Source: Methanothermobacter sp. CaT2 (GTDB taxonomy: Archaea > Methanobacteriota > Methanobacteria > Methanobacteriales > Methanothermobacteraceae). Taken from it: DNA of 64,000 nucleotides. The position numbers and the translations under genes were made by a program. The notes below the pieces were generated by a model. The model was not told the DNA's origin. It made no database searches and was given only the letters and a program-made list of their open reading frames with translations. Location: NCBI RefSeq assembly GCF_000828575.1, contig NZ_AP011952.1, positions 1,145,001 through 1,209,000 of the forward strand, written 5' to 3'. Positions 1 through 10,358 of the stretch are shown one piece after another (the first letter of the stretch is position 1; the number at the start of each line of letters is the position of its first letter).

Positions 1-115
1 CATAGACAGATATGTTGAGGGGTGTCTGAAAAATCTTAAATTGCTTTAAGTAAATGATGATAATAATATACTCTGAAGTTCACCGGATCATAAAAAGGGA
101 GGAATAACCATTAAG

Positions 116-1465
116 ATGAAATGTGGTCTTGAAATTCATGTTCAGCTTGACACCAGATCAAAACTCTTCTGCAGGTGCCCCACAGATTACCAGGAAGCCC
201 CACCAAACACCAACATATGCCCGGTCTGCCTCAACCAGCCCGGGGCCAAGCCATACCCCCCAAACAGGAGCGCCCTTGAGGGGGCACTTAAAATTGCACT
301 CATGCTCGATTGCAGGATAAACCCTGAGATCACCTACTTCATGCGTAAGCACTACAACTACCCGGACCTCCCATCCGGGTATCAGAGGACATCCATACCC
401 GTGGGACTTGAGGGTGAATTGAACGGTGTGAGGATCAGGGAGGTCCACATCGAGGAGGACCCGGGCCAGTACAAGCCCGACCAGGGAACCGTGGACTTCA
501 ACAGGTCAGGAATCCCCCTCATTGAAATAGTCACAGAACCCGACATGACCTCCCCTGAGGAGGCCAGGAACTTCCTCAGGGAACTCATAAGGGTCCTCGA
601 GTACAGTGGCTGTGCACGTGGGGAGGGTACAATGAGGGCCGACGTCAACATATCCCTTGAGGGTGGTAAAAGGGTTGAAATAAAGAACATAAACTCAATT
701 AAGGGCGCCTACAAGGCCCTGAAATTTGAGATGATCAGACAGAAGAACCTCCTGAAGAGGGGTGTTGAGGTCAAGCAGGAAACAAGGGCCTTTCTTGAGT
801 CGCAGATGATAACTGTTTCAATGAGGCTCAAGGAGGAGGCAGAGGACTACAGATACATACCTGACCCGGACCTTCCGCCAATGAAGTTCACGGATGAAGT
901 GGTGGAGGGTCTGCGGGAGAGGATACCGGAAGCACCCCACCTGAAGGTGAAGCGTTTCATGGAGGAGTACGGCCTGAGGGAGGAGGATGCAAGGGTCCTC
1001 ACATCAGAGCTGGAGCTTGCAGACGCGTTCGAGGAGGTTGCTGGCTCAATAGACCCTGAATTTGCTGCCCTGTGGATGAGGGATGAACTGAAAAGGGTCC
1101 TTTACTACAACAAGATAAGCTTTGCAGAAAGCATGATAACACCAGGGGATATCATCGAGCTTCTCGCCATGATCAGGAAGAAGGAGATAACAAGCAAGGC
1201 AGCCAAGAAGATCATAGAGGAGATGCCACTGAATAAAAAGGGTCCCCGGGAGATAGCGACCGAAATGGGACTCATAGGCATCATAGATGAATCGGAAGTC
1301 ATAAGGGCCGTTGAACAGGCCATAAGAGAGAATCCAGGGGCTGTTGAGGATTACCATGCCGGTAAGGAGGCAGCCATAAATTTCCTGGTTGGTCAGGTCA
1401 TGAGGATGACCCGTGGTAAGGCTGAACCCGAACGCACCGTTGAACTGATAAAGGAACGGATCTGA
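116..1465 (+). CDS. gatB: Aspartyl/glutamyl-tRNA amidotransferase subunit B
   Basis: GatB is the kinase/transferase subunit of the GatCAB complex, which turns mischarged Asp-tRNA(Asn) (or Glu-tRNA(Gln)) into the amidated form in the cytoplasm. The 449-residue protein opens with the family hallmark GLEIHVQL (residues 4-11) and carries the Cys pairs of the zinc site early (CRCP, CPVC, residues 19-40). The C-terminal helical tail (about 300-449) is the YqeY-like tRNA-binding part. The length is normal for an archaeal GatB. The ATG follows a GGGAGG site at 98-103. It heads a tight run with the UPF0248 gene (5 nt gap). Methanogens generally make Gln-tRNA with GatDE, so Asn-tRNA is the probable product here; that part is family knowledge. 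Confidence 0.95.
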
Positions 1466-1470
1466 GGTGT

Positions 1471-1716
1471 ATGGCCAAGAACGTCCTGGATCTTCTGATG
1501 TGGCATCCGAAGTGGGATATTGAAAGATGCAGGATAAGCTACCTCCACAGGGGTGCCTGCAGGAACCTTAAAACAATCAGGGGCTCCGACATAGAAAGGC
1601 TTGAGAGGGGCTTCATGATACTGAGGGATGGGAGCTCCATCCCATACCACCGTGTGGTGAAGATAGTCTGTGATAACAGTTTCATCTGGAAAAAACAGAA
1701 GAAGGGAATAGGATGA
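1471..1716 (+). CDS. UPF0248 / DUF504 family protein
   Basis: This is an 81-residue basic protein with the pattern of the archaeal UPF0248 (DUF504) family: N-terminal [11 protein letters not shown], a central RGS segment and a C-terminal IPYHRVVKI strand. The family has been linked by domain analysis to RNA repair or RNA processing, but no activity is firmly assigned and none can be read from the sequence. It starts 5 nt after gatB and its stop overlaps the start of the next gene (ATGA), so the three are probably co-translated. The tail KKQKKGIG is strongly basic, which would suit nucleic-acid contact. Confidence 0.8.
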
Positions 1717-2522
1717 GCAACAAGGCACTTGTAAGGGACTACATGACCCGGGACGTTATAACGGTATCCTCAGATACTTCAACTGCTGAGATAATCAAAC
1801 TTATGAAGGAAACAGGGCACGATGGGTTCCCTGTTAAGGATAACGGTTCTGTGATCGGGATGGTGACGGCCTTTGACCTTCTGATAAAACCGTGGGTTAA
1901 AACCGTCTCAGAGATCATGTCAAGGGATGTTGTTGTGGCTGACCAGGACATGTCACTCAATGACGCCGCAAGGGTGATGTTCAGGATGGGCATCTCCAGG
2001 CTACCTGTTATAAACAAGGAGGGTAAGCTTGTTGGAATCATAACAAACACCGATATCGTGAGGTCCCACATCGAGCGTTCAACACCCATGAAGGTCAACT
2101 ACTTCAAGAAGACCCTGGAACAGCTCTATGGTGTTAAACCAGAGGTTAAAAGGATGAAGGTCCCAATCGAGAAATTGAGGCCAACCCAGAACAAGGTCTA
2201 TGCCGATGAACTCCAGGGCAGGACCTATGAAATTAAAAGGGGTCTTGCAGAGCCCACAATAGTTGTTAAGACAGGTGAAAGGTACGTCCTCATTGATGGT
2301 CACCACAGGACCCTCGCATCCTACAGGCTCGGGTGCAAGGAGATAGACTCCTATGTCATAGATATAAAGAAGGATATGAAGCTGGGTATGGAGAAGACAG
2401 CTGACCTCAATGGTGTTCACACCCTGGAGGACATAGAGGTCATAGATGACGCCCAGCACCCACTGATTGCGATAACGACGAGCATGAGAAAGGCCATGGC
2501 AGGTAAGAAGAATGGTAGATGA
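1713..2522 (+). CDS. CBS-domain pair fused to a ParB-like domain
   Basis: This 269-residue cytoplasmic protein has two CBS motifs (about residues 7-60 and 66-118), which normally sense adenine nucleotides, followed by a ParB/Srx-like domain (about 140-215) with the signature [13 protein letters not shown]. The ParB fold covers DNA-binding/CTPase, nuclease and sulfiredoxin activities, and the sequence does not decide between them. The domain order suggests nucleotide control of the C-terminal domain. It overlaps the preceding stop by ATGA and its 3' end overlaps hisE by 11 nt, so it lies inside a compact operon. A specific substrate is unknown. Confidence 0.75.
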
Positions 2523-2802
2523 GGGAATTTTAAGGGAAGTATACCGTGTGCTTGAGGATCGGAGGGACAGACCCATTGATTCATACACTTCACGCCTCAT
2601 GAGGGATGATGATAAAAGGGCAGAGGATAAGATCCTTGAGAAAATAGGGGAGGAGGCCGCAGAGGTCATAATAGCATCAAAGAATGATGAGAACCTCGTG
2701 GAGGAGGCAGCCGACCTCATATTCCACACTCTGCTCCTGCTGGTATACAAGGGCGTGCCCCTTGACAGCCTCCTGGAGGAGTTTGCTGCAAGAAGAAAAT
2801 AG
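2512..2802 (+). CDS. hisE: Phosphoribosyl-ATP pyrophosphatase (HisE)
   Basis: HisE hydrolyses phosphoribosyl-ATP to phosphoribosyl-AMP, the second step of histidine synthesis. The 96-residue protein is an all-alpha MazG-like fold with the metal-binding pattern GEEAAEV...EEAADLIFH (residues 45-70). Its length is typical of stand-alone archaeal HisE. It begins inside the last 11 nt of the CBS/ParB gene, which points to coupled translation. hisF lies far away at 44.8 kb on the other strand, so the his genes are scattered here. Confidence 0.9.
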   Translation: MVDEGILREVYRVLEDRRDRPIDSYTSRLMRDDDKRAEDKILEKIGEEAAEVIIASKNDENLVEEAADLIFHTLLLLVYKGVPLDSLLEEFAARRK

Positions 2803-2859
2803 GGAAAGACAGCTCCAACGATAGAAGCAGAACAGGAAATGGAATAGGCTGGTGGAAAC

Positions 2860-3435
2860 TCAGATAAGAGATAATTCCATGCGGTAGAACATTCTGTTTA
2901 AGATTTTTATTCCGCTTTCGTCTTTGATTCTGAAACCGAATTTCCTGTAAAGTTTGAGGGCCGGTCTGTTGCTCTGTGCAACATCAAGGGTGAGTCTCTC
3001 AAGACCTTCCTCCTCTGCTATTTTTCGTGCCTCCTCGAGGAGTCTGAACCCCACCCCCATCCCCCTTGCTCCCGCTGAAACTGCAAGGGATGAGATATAG
3101 AGATCACCCTCCCCCAGGTCCAGTGTGCTGAGGGAGTCAATTAAATCCATTGCAGAGAACCTCAGGAAATCCAGGGGGCCCAGACATCTTATCAGATCCA
3201 GCCTACTGATCTCTGCGCCCTTAAGTTCATAGACCAGTGCCCCAATAACCTCCGGCCCCCTGGATGCCAGTACTATCCTGTCAGGATCCAGGTACAGTCC
3301 GTAGTCTATAAGCTTTTCTATTATCAGATCTGGCTCAGTGAAGAACCAGTCAAATAGCTGCCTGTCCGACTCATATATGAGGTGGCTGACACTCCTTCTG
3401 GATGATGGTGTGGGCTTGAATGGGTGCACTCTCAT
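2860..3435 (-). CDS. GNAT-family N-acetyltransferase
   Basis: This 191-residue protein has a C-terminal GNAT fold. The acetyl-CoA-binding segment SAGARGMGVGFRLLEEA (about residues 124-140) contains the R-x-x-G-x-G/A pattern, and it is followed by LTLDVAQSNRPALKLYRKFGF, the usual motif B region. The N-terminal 60 residues are variable. Substrates of such proteins (protein N-termini, amino acids, polyamines) cannot be inferred. The ATG at 3435 follows AAGAGGAT. It is transcribed leftward away from the small Cys-rich peptide gene and could share its promoter region. Confidence 0.75.
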   Translation of the reverse strand: MRVHPFKPTPSSRRSVSHLIYESDRQLFDWFFTEPDLIIEKLIDYGLYLDPDRIVLASRGPEVIGALVYELKGAEISRLDLIRCLGPLDFLRFSAMDLIDSLSTLDLGEGDLYISSLAVSAGARGMGVGFRLLEEARKIAEEEGLERLTLDVAQSNRPALKLYRKFGFRIKDESGIKILNRMFYRMELSLI

Positions 3436-3548
3436 GGTATCCTCTTTATGAGAATCAGTGGATTTTTATGATTTTAAGTCCAGGTGCATAAAAATTTTGT
3501 CAAAATGAAGGGGGTTATGAAAAATGAGGGGTGTTAGAAAAGGAGAAT
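3436..3548. other. Short intergenic region
   Basis: I see no gene in these 113 bases. They lie between the acetyltransferase start and the stop of the 31-residue peptide gene, both leftward, and contain A/T-rich stretches (CATAAAAATTTTG) that could serve as a terminator for the peptide gene or as a promoter for the acetyltransferase. Confidence 0.4.
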
Positions 3549-3644
3549 TTACTGCTCTGCGTCGAGCATTTCGCCGTATTCTATCTCTATCTGACAGCCC
3601 TTTGGACCGCAGCAGAAGTGCTGTAGATCAAAGCTTACAAGCAT
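3549..3644 (-). CDS. 31-residue Cys-rich small protein
   Basis: The short frame reads MLVSFDLQHFCCGPKGC, then an acidic tail IEIEYGEMLDAEQ. It was found by translating the gap by eye. The start is preceded by GAGAGGTGAAAACC, a good Shine-Dalgarno site at the usual spacing. The gene is transcribed divergently from the HxlR regulator across a perfect palindrome, so it is a likely target of that regulator. The three Cys in the CC-x4-C arrangement could bind a metal or act as a redox thiol; this is inference. I do not recognise a family. The strong start site and context argue that it is real. Confidence 0.6.
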   Translation of the reverse strand: MLVSFDLQHFCCGPKGCQIEIEYGEMLDAEQ

Positions 3645-3664
3645 GGTTTTCACCTCTCAACCTT

Positions 3665-3680
3665 CTTTACTATAGTAAAG
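3665..3680. promoter_or_regulatory. Perfect 16-bp palindrome, probable HxlR operator
   Basis: The sequence CTTTACTATAGTAAAG is a perfect inverted repeat. It sits between the divergent starts of the 31-residue peptide (start at 3644) and the HxlR regulator (start at 3770), next to the AT-rich TATTTAAATC (3691-3700) that can act as a TATA box in either direction. HxlR/DUF24 proteins are dimeric winged-helix regulators that bind such sites and are usually encoded divergently from their target. No factor was shown to bind here. Confidence 0.6.
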
Positions 3681-3720
3681 TAACTTAATGTATTTAAATC
3701 ATGTAGTTACACAAAATGTA

Positions 3721-3739
3721 TATACTTACAATAAGTATA
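3721..3739. promoter_or_regulatory. Inverted repeat in the hxlR-type leader
   Basis: TATACTT-ACAAT-AAGTATA is a perfect 7+5+7 inverted repeat located 30-50 nt upstream of the chosen start of the HxlR gene. It contains the core TACTT/AAGTA, related to the TTTACTA half of the palindrome at 3665, so it may be a second, autoregulatory binding site. It would lie inside the coding region if the longer ATG at 3716 were used, which is one reason I reject that start. Confidence 0.45.
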
Positions 3740-3769
3740 CCATGTTACAAGGAGTATAGTGGTGATGAC

Positions 3770-4111
3770 ATGGGAGATGATGAATACCTCTGTTCAGTTG
3801 AGGTCGCCGTCAACGAGATAGGTGGTAAATGGAAATCACTGGTCCTCTGCACCCTGAAGGATGGTAAACTCCGCTTCAGTGAAATAAACCGGAGGATCCC
3901 AAAAATAACACAGCGGATGCTCACAAGGACACTCCGTGAACTTGAATCCAGTGGACTGATAAACAGAAAGGTCTACCCTGAGGTGCCCCCCCGGGTGGAG
4001 TACTGCCTCACAGAGAAGGGAAAATCCGTCATACCCATACTGGACGCCCTCTGCGAATGGGGTAAAATGTACGGGTCCCAGCAGGAGAATTCAGGTGAGA
4101 AAGCCCCCTGA
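3770..4111 (+). CDS. HxlR/DUF24-family transcriptional regulator
   Basis: This 113-residue winged-helix protein has the HxlR signature: an N-terminal Cys (YLCSVE), [23 protein letters not shown], then [39 protein letters not shown]. In this family the N-terminal Cys can sense electrophiles or oxidants. I take the ATG at 3770, which has GGTGAT at 3761 exactly as dnaK does; the upstream ATG at 3716 lies in the presumed operator region and has no ribosome-binding site. It is divergent from the Cys-rich peptide gene. Redox or reactive-sulfur sensing would fit, but this is inference. Confidence 0.85.
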   Translation: MGDDEYLCSVEVAVNEIGGKWKSLVLCTLKDGKLRFSEINRRIPKITQRMLTRTLRELESSGLINRKVYPEVPPRVEYCLTEKGKSVIPILDALCEWGKMYGSQQENSGEKAP

Positions 4112-4126
4112 AAGGGCTGCGGGGAG

Positions 4127-4876
4127 CTAGAGACTGCATGCCCTCAATATCTTAACCGCCAGAACAGCCGCCCCGAATCCATTGTCTATGTTAACAACCC
4201 CTATGCCGGGCGAGCATGACTGGAGCATTGATTTAAGCGCCACTGACCCGCCCTCACCCACACCGTAGCCAACAGAGGTTGGAACCCCTATGACTGGTAC
4301 ATCAACAAGTCCTGCAACCACTGAGGGAAGAGCACCCTCCATACCTGCAACCACTATGAGGGCCTTAACCCCTGATTCATGCATCCTCCTGAGTGGGTCC
4401 AGGAGCCTGTGGAGGCCTGCAACACCAACATCATAGGCAGTGATGACCTCACAGCCTGATTCCTCTGCAACCACCCTTGCCTCCTCTGCAACGGGTATGT
4501 CCGATGTCCCGGCAGAGAGCAACCCTATCCTTCCAATAAACTCAGGGTCTCCTGACCTTGCAGCGAGCACCCCTGCGGTCTCATGGTACTCAATTCTTCT
4601 ATCAATATCCCCGAGTTCCTTCAGTATCCCTTCAGCCCTATCAGGTGGGAGTCTGGTTACAAGCACATCCCCCACAGCCTTCACAATATTAACTATATCC
4701 TCATCACTCTTGCCTGGAGCGAATACTGCCTCTGGAAATCCTGTTCTCTTCTCGCGGAATATGTCAAACCTCACCCTATCCCCCAGGCTCAGCTGGGCTG
4801 ATTCAATGGCCCTCTCAGCTTCCTCCAGTGATATCCTTCCCCTGAGTAGTTCCTCAAGAATTGATCTTACCGGCAT
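4127..4876 (-). CDS. larB: LarB-type nickel-pincer cofactor synthase (PurE-related)
   Basis: LarB carboxylates and hydrolyses nicotinic acid adenine dinucleotide to pyridinium-3,5-biscarboxylate mononucleotide, the first step of nickel-pincer nucleotide synthesis. The 249-residue protein has the family's N-terminal helical region and a C-terminal PurE-like domain (about 120-249) with [21 protein letters not shown] and [18 protein letters not shown]; the Cys in the last motif is the conserved one of the family. An in-frame GTG lies one codon upstream; I use ATG at 4876 behind AGGT. No larC or larE is visible here. It is divergent from hypF, another nickel-enzyme maturation gene. Archaeal LarB homologues often lack a known lactate racemase partner. 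Confidence 0.85.
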   Translation of the reverse strand: MPVRSILEELLRGRISLEEAERAIESAQLSLGDRVRFDIFREKRTGFPEAVFAPGKSDEDIVNIVKAVGDVLVTRLPPDRAEGILKELGDIDRRIEYHETAGVLAARSGDPEFIGRIGLLSAGTSDIPVAEEARVVAEESGCEVITAYDVGVAGLHRLLDPLRRMHESGVKALIVVAGMEGALPSVVAGLVDVPVIGVPTSVGYGVGEGGSVALKSMLQSCSPGIGVVNIDNGFGAAVLAVKILRACSL

Positions 4877-4949
4877 CACTACCTAATTTATAAGTACATC
4901 AATATAATCTTAGCATAGGAGAACTCATGCAAACTCAAGGTAGATAGAA

Positions 4950-7247
4950 ATGTACCGTGCCCATCTCACAGTGGAGGGAATAGTCCAGGGCGTTGGCTTC
5001 AGGCCAGCGGTCTACAGACTTGCAAATGAACTCGGCCTCACGGGATACGTGAGGAACATGGGGAACATGGTGGAAATAGCCCTCGAGGGTAGCCACGAAG
5101 GCATTGAAGAATTCATTGAGAGGCTTAAGAAAGATAAGCCCCCCATTTCAAGGATAAACAGTATAAAAAAGGAAATTTTTGAGGTCAATGAGGCATCATT
5201 CGCTGAATTCAGTATAAAGGAGAGTTCATCCAGTTCCTCGGGGACATCTGTAATACCCGCGGATGTCGCCACCTGCAGCAGCTGTCTGGAAGAGATGATG
5301 GATGAGAATAACAGGAGATACCTCTATCCCTTCACCGCCTGCACAGACTGCGGGCCCAGGTTCACCGTTATAGAATCCATTCCCTATGACCGTGAAAGGA
5401 CCAGCATGCGTGATTTCCCTCTCTGCAGCTCCTGCATGGAGGAATACCTCAACCCCCTCGACAGGAGGTACCATGCAGAGGCCACATGCTGCCCCATCTG
5501 CGGTCCAAAGCCCTTCCTGTACAGGGACGGGATCCTGAAGACCCCTGACCCCATTAAAATGGCGGCAGAACTCCTTGATGATGGCAGCATACTTGCAGTT
5601 AAGGGTATCGGTGGTACGCACCTCGTCTGCCGTGCCGATGATGATGAGGTAGTTAAAAGGCTCCGTTCAGGGCTCGGAAGACCAAATCAGCCCTTCGCAT
5701 GCATGTCCCCTGACCTCGAATCCATAGAGTCCTATGCATCCATATCAGACGTGGAGGAGGAAGCCCTCACCTCAAGAAGGAGGCCCATCGTTGTCCTGAA
5801 AAAAAGCCGGGACTACTGCCTGGCCCCCTCGGTTGCACCGGGCCTCCATAACATAGGGGTCATGTTACCCTACTCTGGTCTTCACCATGTCCTCCTGAGG
5901 TACACAGAGGCGCCGGCCTATGTGATGACATCTGCAAACAGGCCAGGGGACCCCATGTTCATAGAGAACACTGAGATCATAGGGGGCCTTCAGGGGATAG
6001 CAGATTACTTCCTGCTCCATGACCGAAGGATTGTGAACCGCTGCGATGACTCTGTTGTCCGTTTCAGGGGTGGTGAAATGGCATTCATAAGGAGGTCCCG
6101 CGGATATGCCCCTGAACCCTACGAGATCCCCCATGTTGCCGGTGACGTCTCGGCAATCTGCCTGGGACCGGAACTTGACGTTACATTCTCGGTGCTGAAG
6201 GGTGGTCAGTGCTATGTCTCCCAGCACATAGGCAACACCTCAAGGTATGACACCCTCCTCTTTCTTAAGGACGCTGTGGATTACCTCATGGGCATAACCG
6301 GGACAGAGGATGTTGATGTTATAGCCTGTGACCTGCACCCCCAGTTCCTCACAACATCCTATGCTGAGGAACTCGCCAGCAGGTTCTCTGCAGAGGTCCT
6401 GAGGGTCCAGCACCACCACGCCCATGCCCTTGCCCTGATGCTTGATGCGGGTGTCGATGAGTGCATATGCATAGCTGCAGATGGTGTTGGTTACGGTGAT
6501 GACGGCACATCATGGGGTGGTGAGATACTCCACTGCCATGGTTCAGATTATGAGAGACTGGGGAGTCTGATGCCCCAGAGGATGCCGGGAGGTGACCTTG
6601 CGACAAGGTACCCTGCACGGATGCTCCTCTCCATGTTGAGGGGACGCTATGAGGGGGACCTCCAGGAGCTATTCAGTGAGAGGTACTCTGACTATTTCCC
6701 CCACGGCGAGAGGGAGATCGGTGTGGTGATGAGGCAGCTGGAGTCCGGGCTGAATACAGGTATAAGTACAGGCACCGGGCGTGTGCTTGACGCCATCTCA
6801 GCAGCCCTCAGGATCTGTGGTGTAAGGACCTATGAGGGTGAGTGTGCAATGAAACTGGAATCCGAGGCCTTCAGGGCCTCTGAAAAGCTGAACATGCCCT
6901 TTGAGGTTAAAGAAAAAGGTGGGAGGTACATCCTGGACACATCAGCCATCCTGCTGGATGTCATGGAACTTATTGATAGGGGTGAGGATAGATCAGAGAT
7001 AGCCCATGCCGCCCAGAAAGCCGTTGCAGAGGGCCTTGCAGAGATGGCGGTACTTGCAGCAGATGATGCTGGAGTGAAGTGTATCGGTGGAACCGGTGGC
7101 GTGTTCTATAATGAGGCCATAAGCCTCGCTGTGAGGGATTACGTCACAGAGAGGGGTTACAGGTTCATCCAGCACAGGAATTCCTGTGCAGGTGATGGCT
7201 CAGTTTCCCTGGGACAGGCTGTTGCAGTGGCCCTCAGATACCGTTAG
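4950..7247 (+). CDS. hypF: Carbamoyltransferase HypF, [NiFe]-hydrogenase maturation
   Basis: HypF makes the thiocarbamate on HypE that becomes the cyanide ligand of [NiFe] hydrogenases. The 765-residue protein shows all domains in order: acylphosphatase-like (1-90, [18 protein letters not shown]), two zinc fingers (about 105-190, CSSC, CTDC, CSSC, CPIC), a YrdC-like domain (about 200-380, [14 protein letters not shown]) and a Kae1-like domain (about 400-765) with the metal motif HHHAHALAL and [10 protein letters not shown]. The length is standard. It would serve the frh hydrogenase at 14-17 kb. It stands alone, divergent from larB, with no other hyp gene in the window. Confidence 0.95.
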   Translation: MYRAHLTVEGIVQGVGFRPAVYRLANELGLTGYVRNMGNMVEIALEGSHEGIEEFIERLKKDKPPISRINSIKKEIFEVNEASFAEFSIKESSSSSSGTSVIPADVATCSSCLEEMMDENNRRYLYPFTACTDCGPRFTVIESIPYDRERTSMRDFPLCSSCMEEYLNPLDRRYHAEATCCPICGPKPFLYRDGILKTPDPIKMAAELLDDGSILAVKGIGGTHLVCRADDDEVVKRLRSGLGRPNQPFACMSPDLESIESYASISDVEEEALTSRRRPIVVLKKSRDYCLAPSVAPGLHNIGVMLPYSGLHHVLLRYTEAPAYVMTSANRPGDPMFIENTEIIGGLQGIADYFLLHDRRIVNRCDDSVVRFRGGEMAFIRRSRGYAPEPYEIPHVAGDVSAICLGPELDVTFSVLKGGQCYVSQHIGNTSRYDTLLFLKDAVDYLMGITGTEDVDVIACDLHPQFLTTSYAEELASRFSAEVLRVQHHHAHALALMLDAGVDECICIAADGVGYGDDGTSWGGEILHCHGSDYERLGSLMPQRMPGGDLATRYPARMLLSMLRGRYEGDLQELFSERYSDYFPHGEREIGVVMRQLESGLNTGISTGTGRVLDAISAALRICGVRTYEGECAMKLESEAFRASEKLNMPFEVKEKGGRYILDTSAILLDVMELIDRGEDRSEIAHAAQKAVAEGLAEMAVLAADDAGVKCIGGTGGVFYNEAISLAVRDYVTERGYRFIQHRNSCAGDGSVSLGQAVAVALRYR

Positions 7248-7282
7248 CACCATCAGTCCATATAAATAAGGTGGGGGTCATG

Positions 7283-7786
7283 TCACTCCATTTTCCTTCG
7301 AATCTCTGCTTCCATCAGCAGGTCCTCGGCCCTCCTCTTAAGGTGATCATAGAGCCTTATGAGGTTCTTTAACTCCTCAACTGCCTCCCATTGACCCCTC
7401 TTTATCTTATTTTCAATGTTGAGGAGTCTGGACCATTCATCCCCGGGAGGTAGCTGCTTCCTGTTCAGGAGGTCATCCATGACGTCAACCCTGAAGGTGT
7501 TCCTGTTTATTGTTATGCTGACATGGATGTCCCTTGAGATGTCATAATACTTACGGGGCCTTCCCCGCTCTATTTTCCTGAAGAAGGAGCTCAGGATCCC
7601 TGCCTCCTCCATGGCCCTCAGGTGCTCTATTATGGCCTTCTGCCCTATATCCAGCTCCCGGGATATCTCACTCACGAACCTTGGCTCCTCACGCAGGAGG
7701 TTTATGATATCCCTCCGGGTCTTGCAACCCATGACGTCAAGTATAACTTCCATGTTCTGGTTTTCAGTGGATTTTCCGCTCATCAT
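7283..7786 (-). CDS. ArsR-like winged-helix regulator beside the Hsp70 operon
   Basis: This 167-residue protein has an N-terminal winged helix (about 18-75: KTRRDIINLLREEPRFVSEISRELDIGQKAIIEHLRAMEEAGIL), then a basic wing KIERGRPRKYYDIS and a long C-terminal helical region rich in charged residues that may dimerise. It is divergent from grpE-dnaK-dnaJ, with two inverted repeats between them. Its own TATA (about 7804-7812 read leftward) would place transcription start at or beside the ATG, so it may be leaderless. A role as heat-shock regulator is inferred from position, by analogy with archaeal Phr/HSR1. It could also act elsewhere. Confidence 0.75.
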   Translation of the reverse strand: MMSGKSTENQNMEVILDVMGCKTRRDIINLLREEPRFVSEISRELDIGQKAIIEHLRAMEEAGILSSFFRKIERGRPRKYYDISRDIHVSITINRNTFRVDVMDDLLNRKQLPPGDEWSRLLNIENKIKRGQWEAVEELKNLIRLYDHLKRRAEDLLMEAEIRRKME

Positions 7787-7799
7787 GTAGACTATGTCG

Positions 7800-7818
7800 A
7801 AAGGTTTATATAACCTTT
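7800..7818. promoter_or_regulatory. Inverted repeat over the shared TATA of the Hsp70 divergent promoter
   Basis: AAAGGTT-TATAT-AACCTTT is a perfect 7+5+7 inverted repeat that contains the TATA-like TTTATATAA. It is centred about 85 nt before grpE and 23-25 nt before the regulator's start, so a protein bound here would block both promoters or only the regulator's own. The neighbouring wHTH protein is the obvious candidate. Confidence 0.6.
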
Positions 7819-7838
7819 TGTAAGTATAATAGCTATAA

Positions 7839-7852
7839 GGTTATAGGTAACC
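7839..7852. promoter_or_regulatory. Second inverted repeat upstream of grpE
   Basis: GGTTA-TAGG-TAACC is a shorter inverted repeat sharing the GGTT/AACC arms of the repeat at 7800. It falls near the expected transcription start of grpE (TATA at about 7805, start expected near 7835), which is a typical position for an archaeal repressor site. Confidence 0.5.
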
Positions 7853-7893
7853 TCCGGTAACTTTAATTTCTGTAAAAAATCAAAGGTGAACTG

Positions 7894-8418
7894 ATGTGCG
7901 AAGATAAAAAAACTGATTCTAGGTCCCCACAGGAATGCCAGAAGGAACTTGAGGAACTCAGGGAGCGTCTTAAAGATTTAGAGAACGAAATCGAAAAGAA
8001 GGAAGAGGAAATCAGGGAGTACACCTCCCACCTCCAGAGACTCCAGGCAGATTTCGATAACTACAAGAAACAGATGAAAAAACAGGAACTCGAAATCATA
8101 AAAAACGCCAACGAAAGGCTCATACTCAAGCTCCTGGATGTCTACGAGGACCTCGAAAGGGCCATTGAAAATCAGGACAGCAGCATGGATGGTCTTGAGG
8201 TCATCTACCGGAAGTTCAGAGACACCCTCACAAAGGAGGGCCTCAGTGAGATACCTGCAGAGGGGGAGAAATTCGACCCCTTCCTCCACGAGGCCGTTAT
8301 GGTTGAGGACCATGACGGATATGAGGATGGTGTCATCATCGAGGAGTTATCACGTGGTTACAGACTGAACGACCGCATAATAAAGCACTCAATTGTTAAG
8401 GTATGTAAGAAAAGCTGA
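7894..8418 (+). CDS. grpE: Nucleotide exchange factor GrpE
   Basis: GrpE releases ADP from DnaK. The 174-residue protein has a long N-terminal coiled coil (about 14-75, heptads of E/K/L) followed by the C-terminal beta domain ending in [16 protein letters not shown], the family signature. Its length matches archaeal and bacterial GrpE. The ATG follows AAAGGTGA. It leads grpE-dnaK-dnaJ, with a 14-nt gap to dnaK. This bacterial-type chaperone set is present in only some archaea and is generally attributed to horizontal transfer. Confidence 0.95.
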   Translation: MCEDKKTDSRSPQECQKELEELRERLKDLENEIEKKEEEIREYTSHLQRLQADFDNYKKQMKKQELEIIKNANERLILKLLDVYEDLERAIENQDSSMDGLEVIYRKFRDTLTKEGLSEIPAEGEKFDPFLHEAVMVEDHDGYEDGVIIEELSRGYRLNDRIIKHSIVKVCKKS

Positions 8419-8432
8419 TTTGAGGTGATCAC

Positions 8433-10277
<1,845 letters not shown>

Positions 10278-10358
10278 CCCCCAACCCCACATTTTTTTAT
10301 TCTTGATAAACAATTAATTCCTAGTAGACTGTTTCTAGAGTATACCAGGTGAAAATCG

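Noticed and set aside
3716-3769. Longer N-terminus for the HxlR regulator (ATG at 3716)
   Set aside because: It would place a 7+5+7 inverted repeat inside the gene and lacks a ribosome-binding site; ATG 3770 has GGTGAT at standard spacing and gives the family length.
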